Below are positions 8,824 to 17,275 of a stretch of DNA of 64,000 bases, one piece after another. The position numbers and the translations under genes were made by a program. The notes below the pieces were generated by a model. The model was not told the origin of the DNA. It made no database searches and saw only the letters and a list, made by a program, of their open reading frames with translations. The DNA lies in NCBI RefSeq assembly GCF_016862435.1, contig NZ_BOMY01000055.1, positions 124,001-188,000 of the forward strand, written 5' to 3'. The first letter of the stretch is position 1; every line of letters begins with the position of its first letter. The DNA comes from Paractinoplanes tereljensis. Its GTDB lineage: Bacteria > Actinomycetota > Actinomycetes > Mycobacteriales > Micromonosporaceae.

Positions 8824-9591
8824 TCAAGCCCGGAGCAGATAAAGCACCGCCACCCCCATGGCCAGCACCCCGAGGAGCAGCCGCAACTTCCGCTCGGGCA
8901 GATAGGGCTGCAGCCGGGCCCCCAGATAACCCCCGACCAGCCCGCCCACCCCGCAGGACAGCCCGAGCACCCAGTGCGGCGCGATGTCCCCCGCCGTGGT
9001 CAGCGCGAGCACGCCATAGGTCCCGGCCCCCACGAGAGACGTGACAAAGGTGGCGGCCAGCGCGGCCGGCGCGAGCTGAGCCATCGGAATCCCCCGCCCG
9101 GCCAGCAAGGGCCCGAGGATCGACCCACCGCCGATGCCGTAAACCCCGCCGACCGCCCCGGTAGCCACGCTCAGCCCGAGCACGACACGCCGGGACAGCG
9201 CCGGCCGATCAGACTCTCCGGGCCGCAGCGCACGGGCACACAACCAGACCCCGAGCGGCAACAGAACCGCCCCCGCCACCACCCGGAAGACCTGCGGTCC
9301 CGGGATGAAGAACACCCGGATGACCGCTCCGAGGATCACTCCCGGGAGGGTCCCGGCGATCAGCAGCCGAACGAGCGGCCCACCGAACTGCCCATTACGC
9401 CGATACCGGGCCAGCGCCCCCGGCCCGGACACGACGTTGAACAGCAGGTTGGTCGGGGTGACCGCCGGGCTGGGCACATGCAGCACGCTGAGCTGGACCG
9501 GCAGCAGAAACACCGCCCCGGAGACACCGACCGGCGAGGTCACGACCGAGATGACCAGACCGGCGAGGAAGCCGGCAACCACCGAGTTCAT
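8824..9591 (-). CDS. TauE/SafE-family membrane permease
   Basis: A 255-residue integral membrane protein with about eight hydrophobic helices and the family feature VYGIGGGSILGPLL around the second repeat. The TauE/SafE (DUF81) family is linked to export of sulfite or organosulfur anions, but the substrate here is unproven. I chose ATG 9591 (MNSVVAG) because GAGAGG lies six nt upstream; an in-frame ATG at 9609 has no such site. It is divergent from the radical SAM gene. Confidence 0.88.
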   Translation of the reverse strand: MNSVVAGFLAGLVISVVTSPVGVSGAVFLLPVQLSVLHVPSPAVTPTNLLFNVVSGPGALARYRRNGQFGGPLVRLLIAGTLPGVILGAVIRVFFIPGPQVFRVVAGAVLLPLGVWLCARALRPGESDRPALSRRVVLGLSVATGAVGGVYGIGGGSILGPLLAGRGIPMAQLAPAALAATFVTSLVGAGTYGVLALTTAGDIAPHWVLGLSCGVGGLVGGYLGARLQPYLPERKLRLLLGVLAMGVAVLYLLRA

Positions 9592-9679
9592 GACGGACCT
9601 CTCATCCATCGCGACCGGCGGTTCGGCACAGCGAAGTTATTGTGGGAAACCTGATCCAACCATTAGTTCCGGAGGGCGT

Positions 9680-10993
9680 ATGCAATCGCGCACCGATCTG
9701 GTCGAAGACCTGATGGGCCGCTTCCCGAGCGTGCCGCGGGAAGCGGTCATCAAGGAAGACCTGCTGCGCGGCGGGCTCGCCTTCGACGACTCGGCGTTGT
9801 CCGACAACGAGGGCGGCGACGTCAAGCCGAAGTCGTACTTCATCTTCTCGTTCGACCACCGCACCCTGCCCGAGCTGGGCACCGCCGCGCTGCGCCGGCC
9901 GCCGGAGGAGATCGTGCTCACCGGCGGGCCGTACGAGTTGCGGCGCACGGTGGTGTCGGTCCGGACAAATCCCGATTCGCCGTACCGGGTGAAGGCCGAC
10001 GCGGACGGCCGCCTGAAGCTCTACCTCGAGGACCGTGAGATCGCCGAGGTCGGCCTCCCGCCGATGCCGGAGTACTACCGGCACACCCTCGAGAACGGCA
10101 AGCAGGTCATGGAGGTCGCCCCGACCATCCAGTGGGGCTATCTGATCTATCTGACGGCGTACCGCCTCTGCCAGTACTTCGGTGCGACCGAAGAGTGCCA
10201 GTACTGCGACATCAACCACAATTACCGCCAGAACAAGGCGGCCGGGCGCCCCTACACCGCCGTGAAGCCGGTCGACGAGGTGCTCGAAGCGCTCGCGATC
10301 ATCGACAAGTACGACACGGCGCGCACCTCCACGGCCTACACCCTCACCGGCGGCAGCATCACCCGCAAGGTCGACGGGCTGGCCGAGGCCGACTTCTACG
10401 GGCGTTACGCGCAGGCGATCGAGGAGCGTTTCCCCGGCCGCTGGATCGGCAAGGTGGTCGCCCAGGCGCTCCCGCGCGAGGACGTGCAGCGCTTCAAGGA
10501 CTACGGGATCCAGATCTACCACCCGAACTACGAGGTGTGGGACAAATATCTGTTCGAGCGCTACTGCCCCGGCAAGGAGCGTTACGTCGGCCGCGAGGAG
10601 TGGCACCGCCGCATCCTCGAGTCGGCCGAGGTGTTCGGCCCGCGCAACGTCATCCCGAACTTCGTGGCCGGCATCGAGATGGCCGCGCCGTTCGGCTTCA
10701 CCAGCATCAGCGAAGCCATCGACTCGACCGCCGAGGGCCTCCAATACTTCATGTCCCGCGGCATCACGCCCCGCTTCACCACCTGGTGCCCGGAGCCGAC
10801 CACGCCGCTCGGCAAGATGAACCCGGCGGGCGCGCCGCTGGAATACCACGTGCGGCTGCTGCAGACCTACCGCGCGGTGATGGAGGCGAACGGCCTGTCC
10901 AGCCCGCCCGGCTACGGCCCGCCCGGCCCCGGCAACGCGGTCTTCTCGGTGAGTTCGTTCATGGACACCCTAGAACCAAACCCCATCCCATAG
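9680..10993 (+). CDS. Radical SAM-like protein with CX8CX2C cysteines
   Basis: A 437-residue protein. The central motif CQYFGATEECQYCDIN supplies Cys164, Cys173 and Cys176, a CX8CX2C spacing rather than the classical CX3CX2C of radical SAM enzymes. The TLTGGSIT stretch about 50 residues on resembles the SAM-binding GGE-type strand. Related proteins are BioB/radical-SAM-fold and often annotated simply as radical SAM; the reaction is unknown. The start is ATG 9680 behind GGAGGG; frames further upstream belong to antisense of the permease gene. It is a single gene, divergent from the TauE-like permease and followed by a hairpin. Confidence 0.85.
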   Translation: MQSRTDLVEDLMGRFPSVPREAVIKEDLLRGGLAFDDSALSDNEGGDVKPKSYFIFSFDHRTLPELGTAALRRPPEEIVLTGGPYELRRTVVSVRTNPDSPYRVKADADGRLKLYLEDREIAEVGLPPMPEYYRHTLENGKQVMEVAPTIQWGYLIYLTAYRLCQYFGATEECQYCDINHNYRQNKAAGRPYTAVKPVDEVLEALAIIDKYDTARTSTAYTLTGGSITRKVDGLAEADFYGRYAQAIEERFPGRWIGKVVAQALPREDVQRFKDYGIQIYHPNYEVWDKYLFERYCPGKERYVGREEWHRRILESAEVFGPRNVIPNFVAGIEMAAPFGFTSISEAIDSTAEGLQYFMSRGITPRFTTWCPEPTTPLGKMNPAGAPLEYHVRLLQTYRAVMEANGLSSPPGYGPPGPGNAVFSVSSFMDTLEPNPIP

Positions 10994-11001
10994 GTACGCG
11001 T

Positions 11002-11031
11002 GACGGCCGCCCCAACCGCAGGGTGGCCGTC
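11002..11031 (+). terminator. Hairpin after the radical SAM gene
   Basis: GACGGCC (11002-11008) pairs with GGCCGTC (11025-11031), beginning 9 nt after the radical SAM stop. There is no U-tract. Confidence 0.5.
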
Positions 11032-11120
11032 CCGGGAAGCTCGCGGAGGCGTGGCATCGCACGCACGTGAGAGGGCAAGTGATATGCCCGTACTAAATCG
11101 ATGATCTTCTTTGTCTCTCT

Positions 11121-11150
11121 AGGGTGGCGGACAGACATTCCGACCACCCT
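11121..11150 (+). promoter_or_regulatory. Inverted repeat at the snapalysin ribosome binding site
   Basis: AGGGTGG (11121-11127) and CCACCCT (11144-11150) flank 16 nt immediately 5' of GGAGG (11151-11155). This could be an operator or an mRNA hairpin in the leader of the secreted protease gene. No adjacent LysR-type regulator, typical of snapalysin genes elsewhere, is seen. Confidence 0.4.
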
Positions 11151-11161
11151 GGAGGACAACG

Positions 11162-11701
11162 ATGCTTCTACGAAGGTGGGCGGCCGCACTGGTCGCCGCG
11201 CTCGCACTGGCCGGTGTTCAGGTCGTCGCGGCCACCCCCGCGCAGGCCGCCGCGCGAATCCTGTACTACGACGCCAGCCAGGCGCAGGAGTTCATCGCGG
11301 TGGTCAACCAAGGCGCCCAGATCTGGAACAGCGCGGTCGCCAACGTGCAGCTGCAGCCGGTCCCCGCGGGCCGCACCCCGAACATCCGGGTCTACGCCGA
11401 CAACGGCTGGCCGCGCACCTACTCGACGTCGCTGGGCAACGGCCGCTGGTACATGGGCCGCGAGGCGGTGGTCGACGGCTACTACCCACCCCGGATCGCG
11501 GCCCACGAGTTCGGCCACATCCTCGGCCTGCCGGACAACCGCACCGGCCTCTGCACCGACCTGATGTCCGGCAGTAGCGCCCCGGTGGCCTGCAAGAACG
11601 CGGTCCCGAGCGCCGCCGAGAAGGCCGCCGTCGAGCGCCTGTTCCGCACCTCGGTGACGGTCGCCCCGCAGACGTACGTCTGGGTGGGCTCCGCCGCGTG
11701 A
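11162..11701 (+). CDS. Secreted snapalysin-type zinc metalloprotease
   Basis: A 179-residue small extracellular protease of the M7 (snapalysin) family. A Sec signal peptide (basic MLLRR, hydrophobic core, cleavage near TPAQAAA) precedes the mature domain. The zinc motif HEFGHILGLPD at residues 115-125 fits HExxHxxGxxD, in which the Asp is the third ligand of this family. Four cysteines are absent from the N-terminal half; two occur near LCTDLMSG and VACKN and may form a disulfide. The gene overlaps the annotated P450 start by 4 nt. Confidence 0.93.
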   Translation: MLLRRWAAALVAALALAGVQVVAATPAQAAARILYYDASQAQEFIAVVNQGAQIWNSAVANVQLQPVPAGRTPNIRVYADNGWPRTYSTSLGNGRWYMGREAVVDGYYPPRIAAHEFGHILGLPDNRTGLCTDLMSGSSAPVACKNAVPSAAEKAAVERLFRTSVTVAPQTYVWVGSAA

Positions 11702-12936
11702 CGACCCCGGCCGGGCGCGCGCCGGAAGCAGCGCGCCCGGCCGGCACTACCGTGGTCCAAGTGGTGATCGACTTCGAGGACCCGGACTTCATCCGCGACC
11801 CCTACCCGGCGCTGGCCCGCCTGCGCGAACACGCCGCGGTGAGCTGGCACGAGCCGACCGGCAAGTGGCTGGCGGCGAGCCACGCCACCGCCGGCGCGGT
11901 GCTGCGCGACCGGCGGCTGGGGCGTTTCTGGCAGGACCGCGAGCCGTCCGAGTGGTGGGCGCCGTTCAACATGCTGCACCGCAACCAGATGATGGAGAAC
12001 GAACCACCCGACCACACCCGGCTGCGCACCCTGGTGGCGAAGGCGTTCGGCCGCGGCCACGTGGAACGCCTGCGCCCCGCCGTCGCCGCCTCGGCCGCGT
12101 CCCTGCTGGCCGCCGCCGGCGACCCCTTCGACCTGCTGACCGACCTGGCCGAGCCGCTCGCCGTCACGGTGATCGCCGAGCTGCTGGGCGTCCCCGCCGC
12201 CGACCGGCACCGGCTGCGCCCGTGGTCGGCCGCGATCGTGCGGATGTACGAGGTGTCCCGCACTCCCGAAGCCGAGCGGGAGGCCCTGGCCGCCTGCCAG
12301 GAGTTCGCCGACTACATCCGCGCCCTGGCCGCCGAGCGCACCGCCCGCCCCGAGAACGACCTGATCAGCCACCTGGCCGCGGTGCGCGACGGCTCCGACC
12401 GCCTCTCCGGCGACGAGCTGGTGGCGTCCGCGATCCTGCTGCTCAACGCCGGTCACGAGGCCTCGGTGAACGCCCTGGGCGGCGGCGTGGTCGCCCTGCT
12501 GCACCACCCCGACCAGCTGGCCCGCCTGCGCGACGACCGCTCCCTGGTCCCGGCCGCGATCGAGGAGATGATCCGCTACGACCCGCCGCTGCACCTGTTC
12601 GTGCGCACCGCGGCGGCTCCCGTGACGATCGGCGGCGTGACCATCCCGGAAGGCGGCGAGATCGCCGCCCTGCTCGGCGCGGCCAACCACGACCCCGCCG
12701 TGTTCGCCGACCCCGGCCGCTTCGACATCACCCGCGACCCGAACCCCCACCTGGGCTTCGGCGCCGGCCTGCACTTCTGCCTGGGCGCCCCGCTGGCCCG
12801 CATCGAGCTGCAGGCCGCCCTGTCTGCGTTGCTGGACCACAGCCCGACGCTGGTCCTGGCCACCGACCCGGTCCACCGCCCGACGTTCGTGCTTCGGGCC
12901 TTCACCGCCGTCAACCTGACAACCCAGTCGGGCTGA
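11698..12936 (+). CDS. Cytochrome P450
   Basis: A 412-residue bacterial class I P450 monooxygenase. The I-helix is AGHEAS (Ser replaces the usual second Thr), the K-helix ExxR is EEMIR, and the heme loop FGAGLHFCLG carries the axial Cys at about residue 361. The GTG at 11698 overlaps the snapalysin stop. A GTG near 11764 (VIDFEDPDF) is a plausible alternative start, since the first ~20 residues are low complexity. Redox partners are not adjacent; a 3Fe-4S-type ferredoxin lies 3.4 kb downstream on the other strand. The substrate is unknown. Confidence 0.93.
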   Translation: MTTPAGRAPEAARPAGTTVVQVVIDFEDPDFIRDPYPALARLREHAAVSWHEPTGKWLAASHATAGAVLRDRRLGRFWQDREPSEWWAPFNMLHRNQMMENEPPDHTRLRTLVAKAFGRGHVERLRPAVAASAASLLAAAGDPFDLLTDLAEPLAVTVIAELLGVPAADRHRLRPWSAAIVRMYEVSRTPEAEREALAACQEFADYIRALAAERTARPENDLISHLAAVRDGSDRLSGDELVASAILLLNAGHEASVNALGGGVVALLHHPDQLARLRDDRSLVPAAIEEMIRYDPPLHLFVRTAAAPVTIGGVTIPEGGEIAALLGAANHDPAVFADPGRFDITRDPNPHLGFGAGLHFCLGAPLARIELQAALSALLDHSPTLVLATDPVHRPTFVLRAFTAVNLTTQSG

Positions 12937-12965
12937 GGGCGACCCGCCCGGCTGCGGGCGGCGGG

Positions 12966-14270
12966 CTACCAGGTGCCCTCGTGAGTTGCTTTGCCGACGG
13001 CGGAGACCAGGGCCTCGTCGGCGGCCAGGTCGGGGGCTAAGAGCGCGAGCACGTCACGGACGCTCCCCGCCCGCGACGCGAACGGCCCCGCGCCCGCGTC
13101 GTCGACCGGGGCGCCGAGTCCGCGCAGGTGGTCGATCCAGGCGGCCAGGATCCGGATCGCGCCGACCGGTAGCCGGCCCGCGGCGACCTCGGCCCGCAGC
13201 ACCGGCACCACCCGGATCGGGATCTTCTGCGAACCGTCCGCGGCGATCTGGGCGAGCGTGTGCCGGATCCGCGTGTTGCCGAACCGGGTCAGCAACGCCG
13301 CCCGGTAGGCGGCGATCTCCCCCGGCGCCAACGGCACGTACCGGGCCGCCTCGTCCCACCACTGCTCCAGCCAGGCCCGGCACTCCGGATCCGCCACCGC
13401 GTCGGCGACGGTCACATGCCCGCGAGCGCTCCCGGCGTACGCCAGAAGCGAGTGACCACCGTTGAGCAGCAAGAGTTTCCGCTGCTCGTGCGCGGTGATG
13501 TCGGAGACGAACCGCGCTCCGCCGGCCTCCCAGGCCGGGCGGCCGGCCGGGAAGACGCCGTCCAGGACCCATTCGGTGTACGGCTCGGTGACCACCGGCA
13601 CCGCATCGTCGAAACCGGTCAGCGAGGCCGCGACCTGTACGTCCGCGGCGGTCGTTCGCGGGGTGATCCGGTCGACCATGGTGGTCACGAACGCGACGTT
13701 GTCCCGGATCCACGGCACCAGGGCCGGCTCGGCGAGCGTGGCGAAGTCGAGAACCACCCGCGCGGTCGCCTCCCCGTTGCCCGGCAGGTTGTCGCACGAC
13801 ACGATCGCAATCGGTCCCCCGCCGAACAACCGCCGCTCGGCCAGCCCCGCCATCAGCCGCCCCGGCACGCTGCGCGCCGGGTCGCCGCGCAGCCACCCGG
13901 CGACGTCGGCGGCGGCCCGGCTCTCGTCCAGGCCGCCGCCGGGCGCCCGCAGGTAGGCCGCCTCGGTCACGGTCAACGTCACCAGGCCGGTGCGTGGTGC
14001 GGCCAGGTGGTCCCGCCACGCCTGGTGGTCATCCGCCGGGTACGCCGCCCGCACCGAACCGATGACCTGCGCCTCATCGTGTTCCGGCCCGCGTACCAGC
14101 AGGGTGTATCGCCCATGTTGGGCGGCCAGTTGCCGGGCCGCCTCCGGTGACCGGCCGGTGAACGCCGCGATCGACCAGTCACCGGCATCCGGGGCGACCG
14201 ACGTGTACCAGGCCTGGTGCGCCCGGAAGAAGTTCCCGAGGCCCAGGTGCACGATCCGCATGGTTTCCAT
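12966..14270 (-). CDS. Mannitol dehydrogenase-family polyol/hexuronate oxidoreductase
   Basis: A 434-residue NAD-dependent long-chain polyol dehydrogenase. The N-terminal VHLGLGNFFRAHQ is the Rossmann nucleotide-binding motif. The catalytic KLLLLNGGHS (Lys, Asn, His) lies in the C-terminal domain. The family covers mannitol 2-dehydrogenase, fructuronate reductase and related enzymes; the sequence does not separate them. I chose ATG 14270 (METMRIV); ATG 14261 is also possible. It is convergent with the P450 gene and lies downstream of the secreted CBM2 gene on the same strand, so read-through from the CebR-controlled promoter is possible. Confidence 0.87.
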   Translation of the reverse strand: METMRIVHLGLGNFFRAHQAWYTSVAPDAGDWSIAAFTGRSPEAARQLAAQHGRYTLLVRGPEHDEAQVIGSVRAAYPADDHQAWRDHLAAPRTGLVTLTVTEAAYLRAPGGGLDESRAAADVAGWLRGDPARSVPGRLMAGLAERRLFGGGPIAIVSCDNLPGNGEATARVVLDFATLAEPALVPWIRDNVAFVTTMVDRITPRTTAADVQVAASLTGFDDAVPVVTEPYTEWVLDGVFPAGRPAWEAGGARFVSDITAHEQRKLLLLNGGHSLLAYAGSARGHVTVADAVADPECRAWLEQWWDEAARYVPLAPGEIAAYRAALLTRFGNTRIRHTLAQIAADGSQKIPIRVVPVLRAEVAAGRLPVGAIRILAAWIDHLRGLGAPVDDAGAGPFASRAGSVRDVLALLAPDLAADEALVSAVGKATHEGTW

Positions 14271-14303
14271 CGTGGGTTCCGCCCGCCGCCCCGGCAACCA
14301 AAC

Positions 14304-15557
14304 TCAGCAGCCGTTGCGCATCGCGCTCACCGCCACGTCGTCGTACCAGAGGGTGTCGGCCCCCTGCCCGTAGCTCTCCCACCCGAGTTTGAGGTCGGTG
14401 AGAGCGGGCCGCCAGGTCTTGTTGAGCCACTGGCTGTCGATGTCGTGGGTCGCCACGCCGTCCTCCAGCAGACCGGGCACGGACGTCCCGTTGAGCCAGG
14501 TCTCCATGGTGCCGTCCCGCCCGTCCACCTTGAACTCGACGCAGTTCCAGGTGTTCACCGGCAGCGGCGCGGAGAGCGCGACCCCGGCCGGGCTCTGCTC
14601 CGGCAGCGTCGCGTCGTCGGAGGCCCGGTTGAACTGGAGGGCGCCGTTCTGCCCGCCGAACCGCAGGTCCTTGCCCCCGTCGTTGGCGTCGGTCAGGGCG
14701 ACCGCGGTGACGTGCGAGGCCGGCAGGGCGGTGGTGTGCCGAACCCAGTACCGCACGTACCAGACGTTGCTCGTCGTAGCGAGAATCGCGGTGTTCCGCA
14801 CGAAGACGTGGTTGCAGTAGCCCTCGGCCCCGCTGACCTTGAGTGAGGTGCCACCCGAGTGCGCCGCCGTCTTGTCGATCGTGGCGGTGCCGGCCCCCGA
14901 GCAGTCCGGGTAGGTGACCGCCCAGTTCCCACCCGGCGCCGTCCCGGTCTGCTGCTCGAACCCGTCACAGACCGCCGTGGCCACACAGTTCTCCGTCGGC
15001 GGAGTCGTCGGGCTGGTGGTCGGGGCGGTCGTCGGCGCCGTGGTCGGGCTCGTGGTCGGGGCCGTCGTCGGGCTGGTCGTGGGTGCCGTGGTCGGCGTCG
15101 TCGTGGGTGCCGTGGTCGGGGCCGTCGTGGTCGGGGCGGTCGTGGTCGGCGTGGTCTGCGGCCCGCACGCCGCGCCGTTGAGGGCGAACGAGGCCGGCGT
15201 CGCGTTGGTGCCCGAGTAGGTGCCCTGGAACCCGAAACTGGTCGACGCCCCGGTGGCGAGGCTGCCGTTCCAGGCCACCGAGGCGGCACTGACCGCGGTG
15301 CCGGCCTGGGTGACGGTGGCGTTCCAGGCGTTGGTGACCCGCTGGTCGCCGGCGAACGACCAGGTGACGGTCCAGGACGAGACGGCCGCCCCGTTGTTCG
15401 TCACCTTCACGTCGGCGGTGAAGCCGTTGGACCACGAGTTGGCCGTGTAGGTGACGGCACAGGCGGTGGCCGCGGTGGCGGCCGAGGCCCCCGCCACGAT
15501 CATCCCGGCGCCGGCCACCAGGCCGGACACCACCAGAGCAATTCCTCGTCGGCGCAT
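14304..15557 (-). CDS. Secreted CBM2 / Cip1-like cellulose-active protein
   Basis: A 417-residue extracellular protein. After a twin-Arg-like signal peptide (MRRRGIAL, cleavage near ASAATAATA) comes a family 2 carbohydrate-binding module of about 100 residues with conserved Trp and flanking Cys. A long Thr/Pro linker built of TTAPTTSPTTAP repeats follows, then a ~210-residue C-terminal domain resembling Trichoderma Cip1 and bacterial polysaccharide-lyase-like homologues (ENCVATAVCDGFEQQ, YVRYWVRH, NTWNCVEFKVDG). The start at 15557 is preferred because GGGAG lies six nt upstream; a longer frame begins further out. A perfect CebR palindrome sits 38 bp upstream, implying cellobiose-induced expression. 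Confidence 0.88.
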   Translation of the reverse strand: MRRRGIALVVSGLVAGAGMIVAGASAATAATACAVTYTANSWSNGFTADVKVTNNGAAVSSWTVTWSFAGDQRVTNAWNATVTQAGTAVSAASVAWNGSLATGASTSFGFQGTYSGTNATPASFALNGAACGPQTTPTTTAPTTTAPTTAPTTTPTTAPTTSPTTAPTTSPTTAPTTAPTTSPTTPPTENCVATAVCDGFEQQTGTAPGGNWAVTYPDCSGAGTATIDKTAAHSGGTSLKVSGAEGYCNHVFVRNTAILATTSNVWYVRYWVRHTTALPASHVTAVALTDANDGGKDLRFGGQNGALQFNRASDDATLPEQSPAGVALSAPLPVNTWNCVEFKVDGRDGTMETWLNGTSVPGLLEDGVATHDIDSQWLNKTWRPALTDLKLGWESYGQGADTLWYDDVAVSAMRNGC

Positions 15558-15594
15558 CGGTACTCCCATGGGGATGTTTGGGGGAACGGAGCGT

Positions 15595-15608
15595 TGGGAG
15601 CGCTCCCA
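15595..15608. promoter_or_regulatory. CebR-type operator (TGGGAGCGCTCCCA)
   Basis: This 14-bp perfect palindrome is identical to the published Streptomyces CebR consensus, a LacI-family repressor relieved by cello-oligosaccharides. It lies 38 bp upstream of the Cip1-like gene start. CebR itself is not in the window; the link to this organism's regulator is inference. Confidence 0.85.
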
Positions 15609-15648
15609 TACATCGACGACTGTAGTTTTGTTTCGAGGAGATGAAAAG

Positions 15649-16371
15649 CTATGCGCGCACCGGGTTCCGCTCATACACACTGATCAACAGCTCGATCTCC
15701 CGAGTCAGCGCGGGCAGCGAGTCCTCATCGCGGGCCAGCAGCAGCCCCGCCTCAGCCAGCGCACCCCGCAACACCGACAGCCGAGCCTCGACGTCCCGCT
15801 CCCCGGCACCCCGCTCGTCGGCGGCCGGCGGCCCGGTCACCCGCCCCTCGGTCACCCGCCCCTCGGTCACCCGCTCCTCGGTCACCCGCTCCTCGGTGGC
15901 TCGCTCCTCGGCGGCTCGCTGGAGGCCGCGCCGGAGCAGCTCGCCGACGAATCCGTCCTCGATCGAGCGGACCTCACGCCACCCCAGCACCGCGGGCCCG
16001 TCGATGAGCAGGATGCGCCGCACGCCCGGATCGAGATAGGCGTCTAGCACCACCGCACAGCCGGCCCGCACCGCGTCCCACCCGACCCGGACCGACGAGG
16101 CCGCCACGAACCGCTCGGCCAGCCGCCGCTCCTGGTGGATCAGCGCGTACCGGAAGAGCGTCGCCTTGCTTCCGAAGTGGTGATAGACCGCGCCCCGGCT
16201 CAGCCCCGCAGCCTTGGCGACCTCATCGAGCGAGGTGGTCGCATAGCCGTCCCGCCCGAACATCTCCGCCGCCCTGAGAACCAGCGAGATCTCGGTCTCC
16301 CCCGCATGCGCCATGACCACGAACCTATCGAAGTCCCTGGATGAATGCGAACGGTTACCGCGCACTCTCAT
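15649..16371 (-). CDS. TetR-family regulator with an internal pentapeptide repeat
   Basis: A 240-residue TetR-family repressor. The N-terminal HTH is clear (TSLDEVAKAAGLSRGAVYHHFGSK), preceded by a ~25-residue basic extension. The ATG at 16371 overlaps the ferredoxin stop (ATGA), so translational coupling supports this start; a shorter start at 16314 exists. The C-terminal ligand domain is interrupted by RATEERVTEERVTEGRVTEG-type repeats (nt 15836-15910), which probably extend a surface helix or loop. It lies in an apparent two-gene operon with a ferredoxin. The ligand and targets are unknown. Confidence 0.9.
   Translation of the reverse strand: MRVRGNRSHSSRDFDRFVVMAHAGETEISLVLRAAEMFGRDGYATTSLDEVAKAAGLSRGAVYHHFGSKATLFRYALIHQERRLAERFVAASSVRVGWDAVRAGCAVVLDAYLDPGVRRILLIDGPAVLGWREVRSIEDGFVGELLRRGLQRAAEERATEERVTEERVTEGRVTEGRVTGPPAADERGAGERDVEARLSVLRGALAEAGLLLARDEDSLPALTREIELLISVYERNPVRA
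15836..15910. repeat. 15-bp tandem repeat inside the TetR gene
   Basis: Five units of GTCACCCGCCCCTCG-type sequence, the last diverged, encode a pentapeptide R-V-T-E-E/G on the minus strand. The length (15 bp) keeps frame, so copy-number change would not truncate the regulator. Confidence 0.9.
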
Positions 16372-16562
16372 TTGAGTAGCTGGATCACCGCGGCCGGACA
16401 GCTCTTGACCGCGAGCTCGACCGCGTCCCGTTCCGACTCCGGCGGCGAACTGTCGAGCACGACCACCACCGCCTCATCCAGGTCCTGATCGAAGACGCCG
16501 GGCGCGGTGAGCGCACAGGTCCCCGACCCGATGCAGAGGCTGGTGTCCACGGCGATCTTCAT
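16368..16562 (-). CDS. Small 3Fe-4S-type ferredoxin
   Basis: A 64-residue ferredoxin of the P450-associated kind. Cysteines lie in CIGSGTC near the N-terminus and in SCPAAVI near the C-terminus. The missing second Cys of the first group (CxxGxxC pattern) suggests a [3Fe-4S] cluster. Start ATG 16562 follows GGAG by about 8 nt; an ATG at 16568 and an upstream frame to 16595 are less likely. It overlaps the TetR gene by 4 nt. It could donate electrons to the P450 at 11.7-12.9 kb, which is inference from distance only. Confidence 0.88.
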   Translation of the reverse strand: MKIAVDTSLCIGSGTCALTAPGVFDQDLDEAVVVVLDSSPPESERDAVELAVKSCPAAVIQLLK

Positions 16563-16940
16563 CGGCATCTCCACAATGGGCGAACGCCCCAACACTGCCG
16601 GTCATCACGAAGCTCGTCAATAAGCCGCTCCCCTCCGAGCAAGATGAGTCACTACTCACTATCACCGGATGTCACCGTCTCCCGTGGAACAAGCCTCGGC
16701 CTTCCCCCGGGGGGAGAGTCAAGATCCCGTGCCGACATTTCCGAGATCGAATTATCGAGCGGCCAGCAGTCAGGTAGCCGACAGTTTCGCGATTATGCCC
16801 GGACGGGTGGTCCAAATACGACAGATGGCGGTCGATCGGCGGGATTGGCGGACCGGTGCTGTCCGGATCGGCCGTTGTGCAACTTGCGCGCAACACGATT
16901 AGGTGATTGCGCTCACGCAGAGGCGACCCGGGTGAGGGAG
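16563..16940. other. Intergenic region between ferredoxin and small plus-strand gene
   Basis: A 378-bp stretch of lower GC content than its neighbours, presumably carrying both divergent promoters. A perfect 10-bp palindrome TTGCGCGCAA lies at 16884-16893. An in-frame extension of the downstream gene reaches 16644, but it is rich in Arg/Ser/Gly with no domain, so I treat it as non-coding. Confidence 0.5.
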
Positions 16941-17234
16941 ATGGTCACGGTGCCCAATGCGGTAATTTTCGTGCAGACGGAGAGGTTCGACGTCCATGCG
17001 GCGCGATGCCTCGACTACTGCGCATCCATGCGCTACGACGTGGCCGGTCTGATCTGCGGCGATTGGAACGCCGCCCTGCAGATGTTGAAGGACGGTTTGG
17101 CCACCGTCATCGTCGTGTCCTCGATGAGCCAGCTCGACCCGCAACGCGAGCCCCGCATCGAGATCGTCCCCAAGCGCATGAATGCGCGCCGGGCCACCCG
17201 TCCCCGCCTGGTCGCACGGGTGGCCGCCCGCTGA
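16941..17234 (+). CDS. Small hypothetical protein, resolvase-N-like
   Basis: About 97 residues. The core VIFVQTERFDVHAARCLDYCASMRYDV followed by GDWNAALQMLKDGLATVIVVSS has the strand-helix layout of a serine-recombinase N-terminal fold. The catalytic Ser (YxRxS) is absent and there is no DNA-binding tail, so it is unlikely to recombine DNA. It has a basic C-terminus. GTG 16950, with GGGAG about 10 nt upstream, is an equally good start. The function is unknown. Confidence 0.6.
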   Translation: MVTVPNAVIFVQTERFDVHAARCLDYCASMRYDVAGLICGDWNAALQMLKDGLATVIVVSSMSQLDPQREPRIEIVPKRMNARRATRPRLVARVAAR

Positions 17235-17249
17235 CGGCCGGCCACCGCA

Positions 17250-17275
17250 CGGCGTGAGATCCCCGGCTCACGCCG
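17250..17275 (+). terminator. Hairpin after the small hypothetical gene
   Basis: CGGCGTGAG (17250-17258) pairs with CTCACGCCG (17267-17275), an 8-nt loop, 16 nt past the stop. There is no U-tract. Confidence 0.6.

Noticed and set aside
9305..9679. N-terminal extension of the radical SAM gene
   Set aside because: Antisense to the TauE-like permease; the ATG at 9680 has a GGAGGG site.
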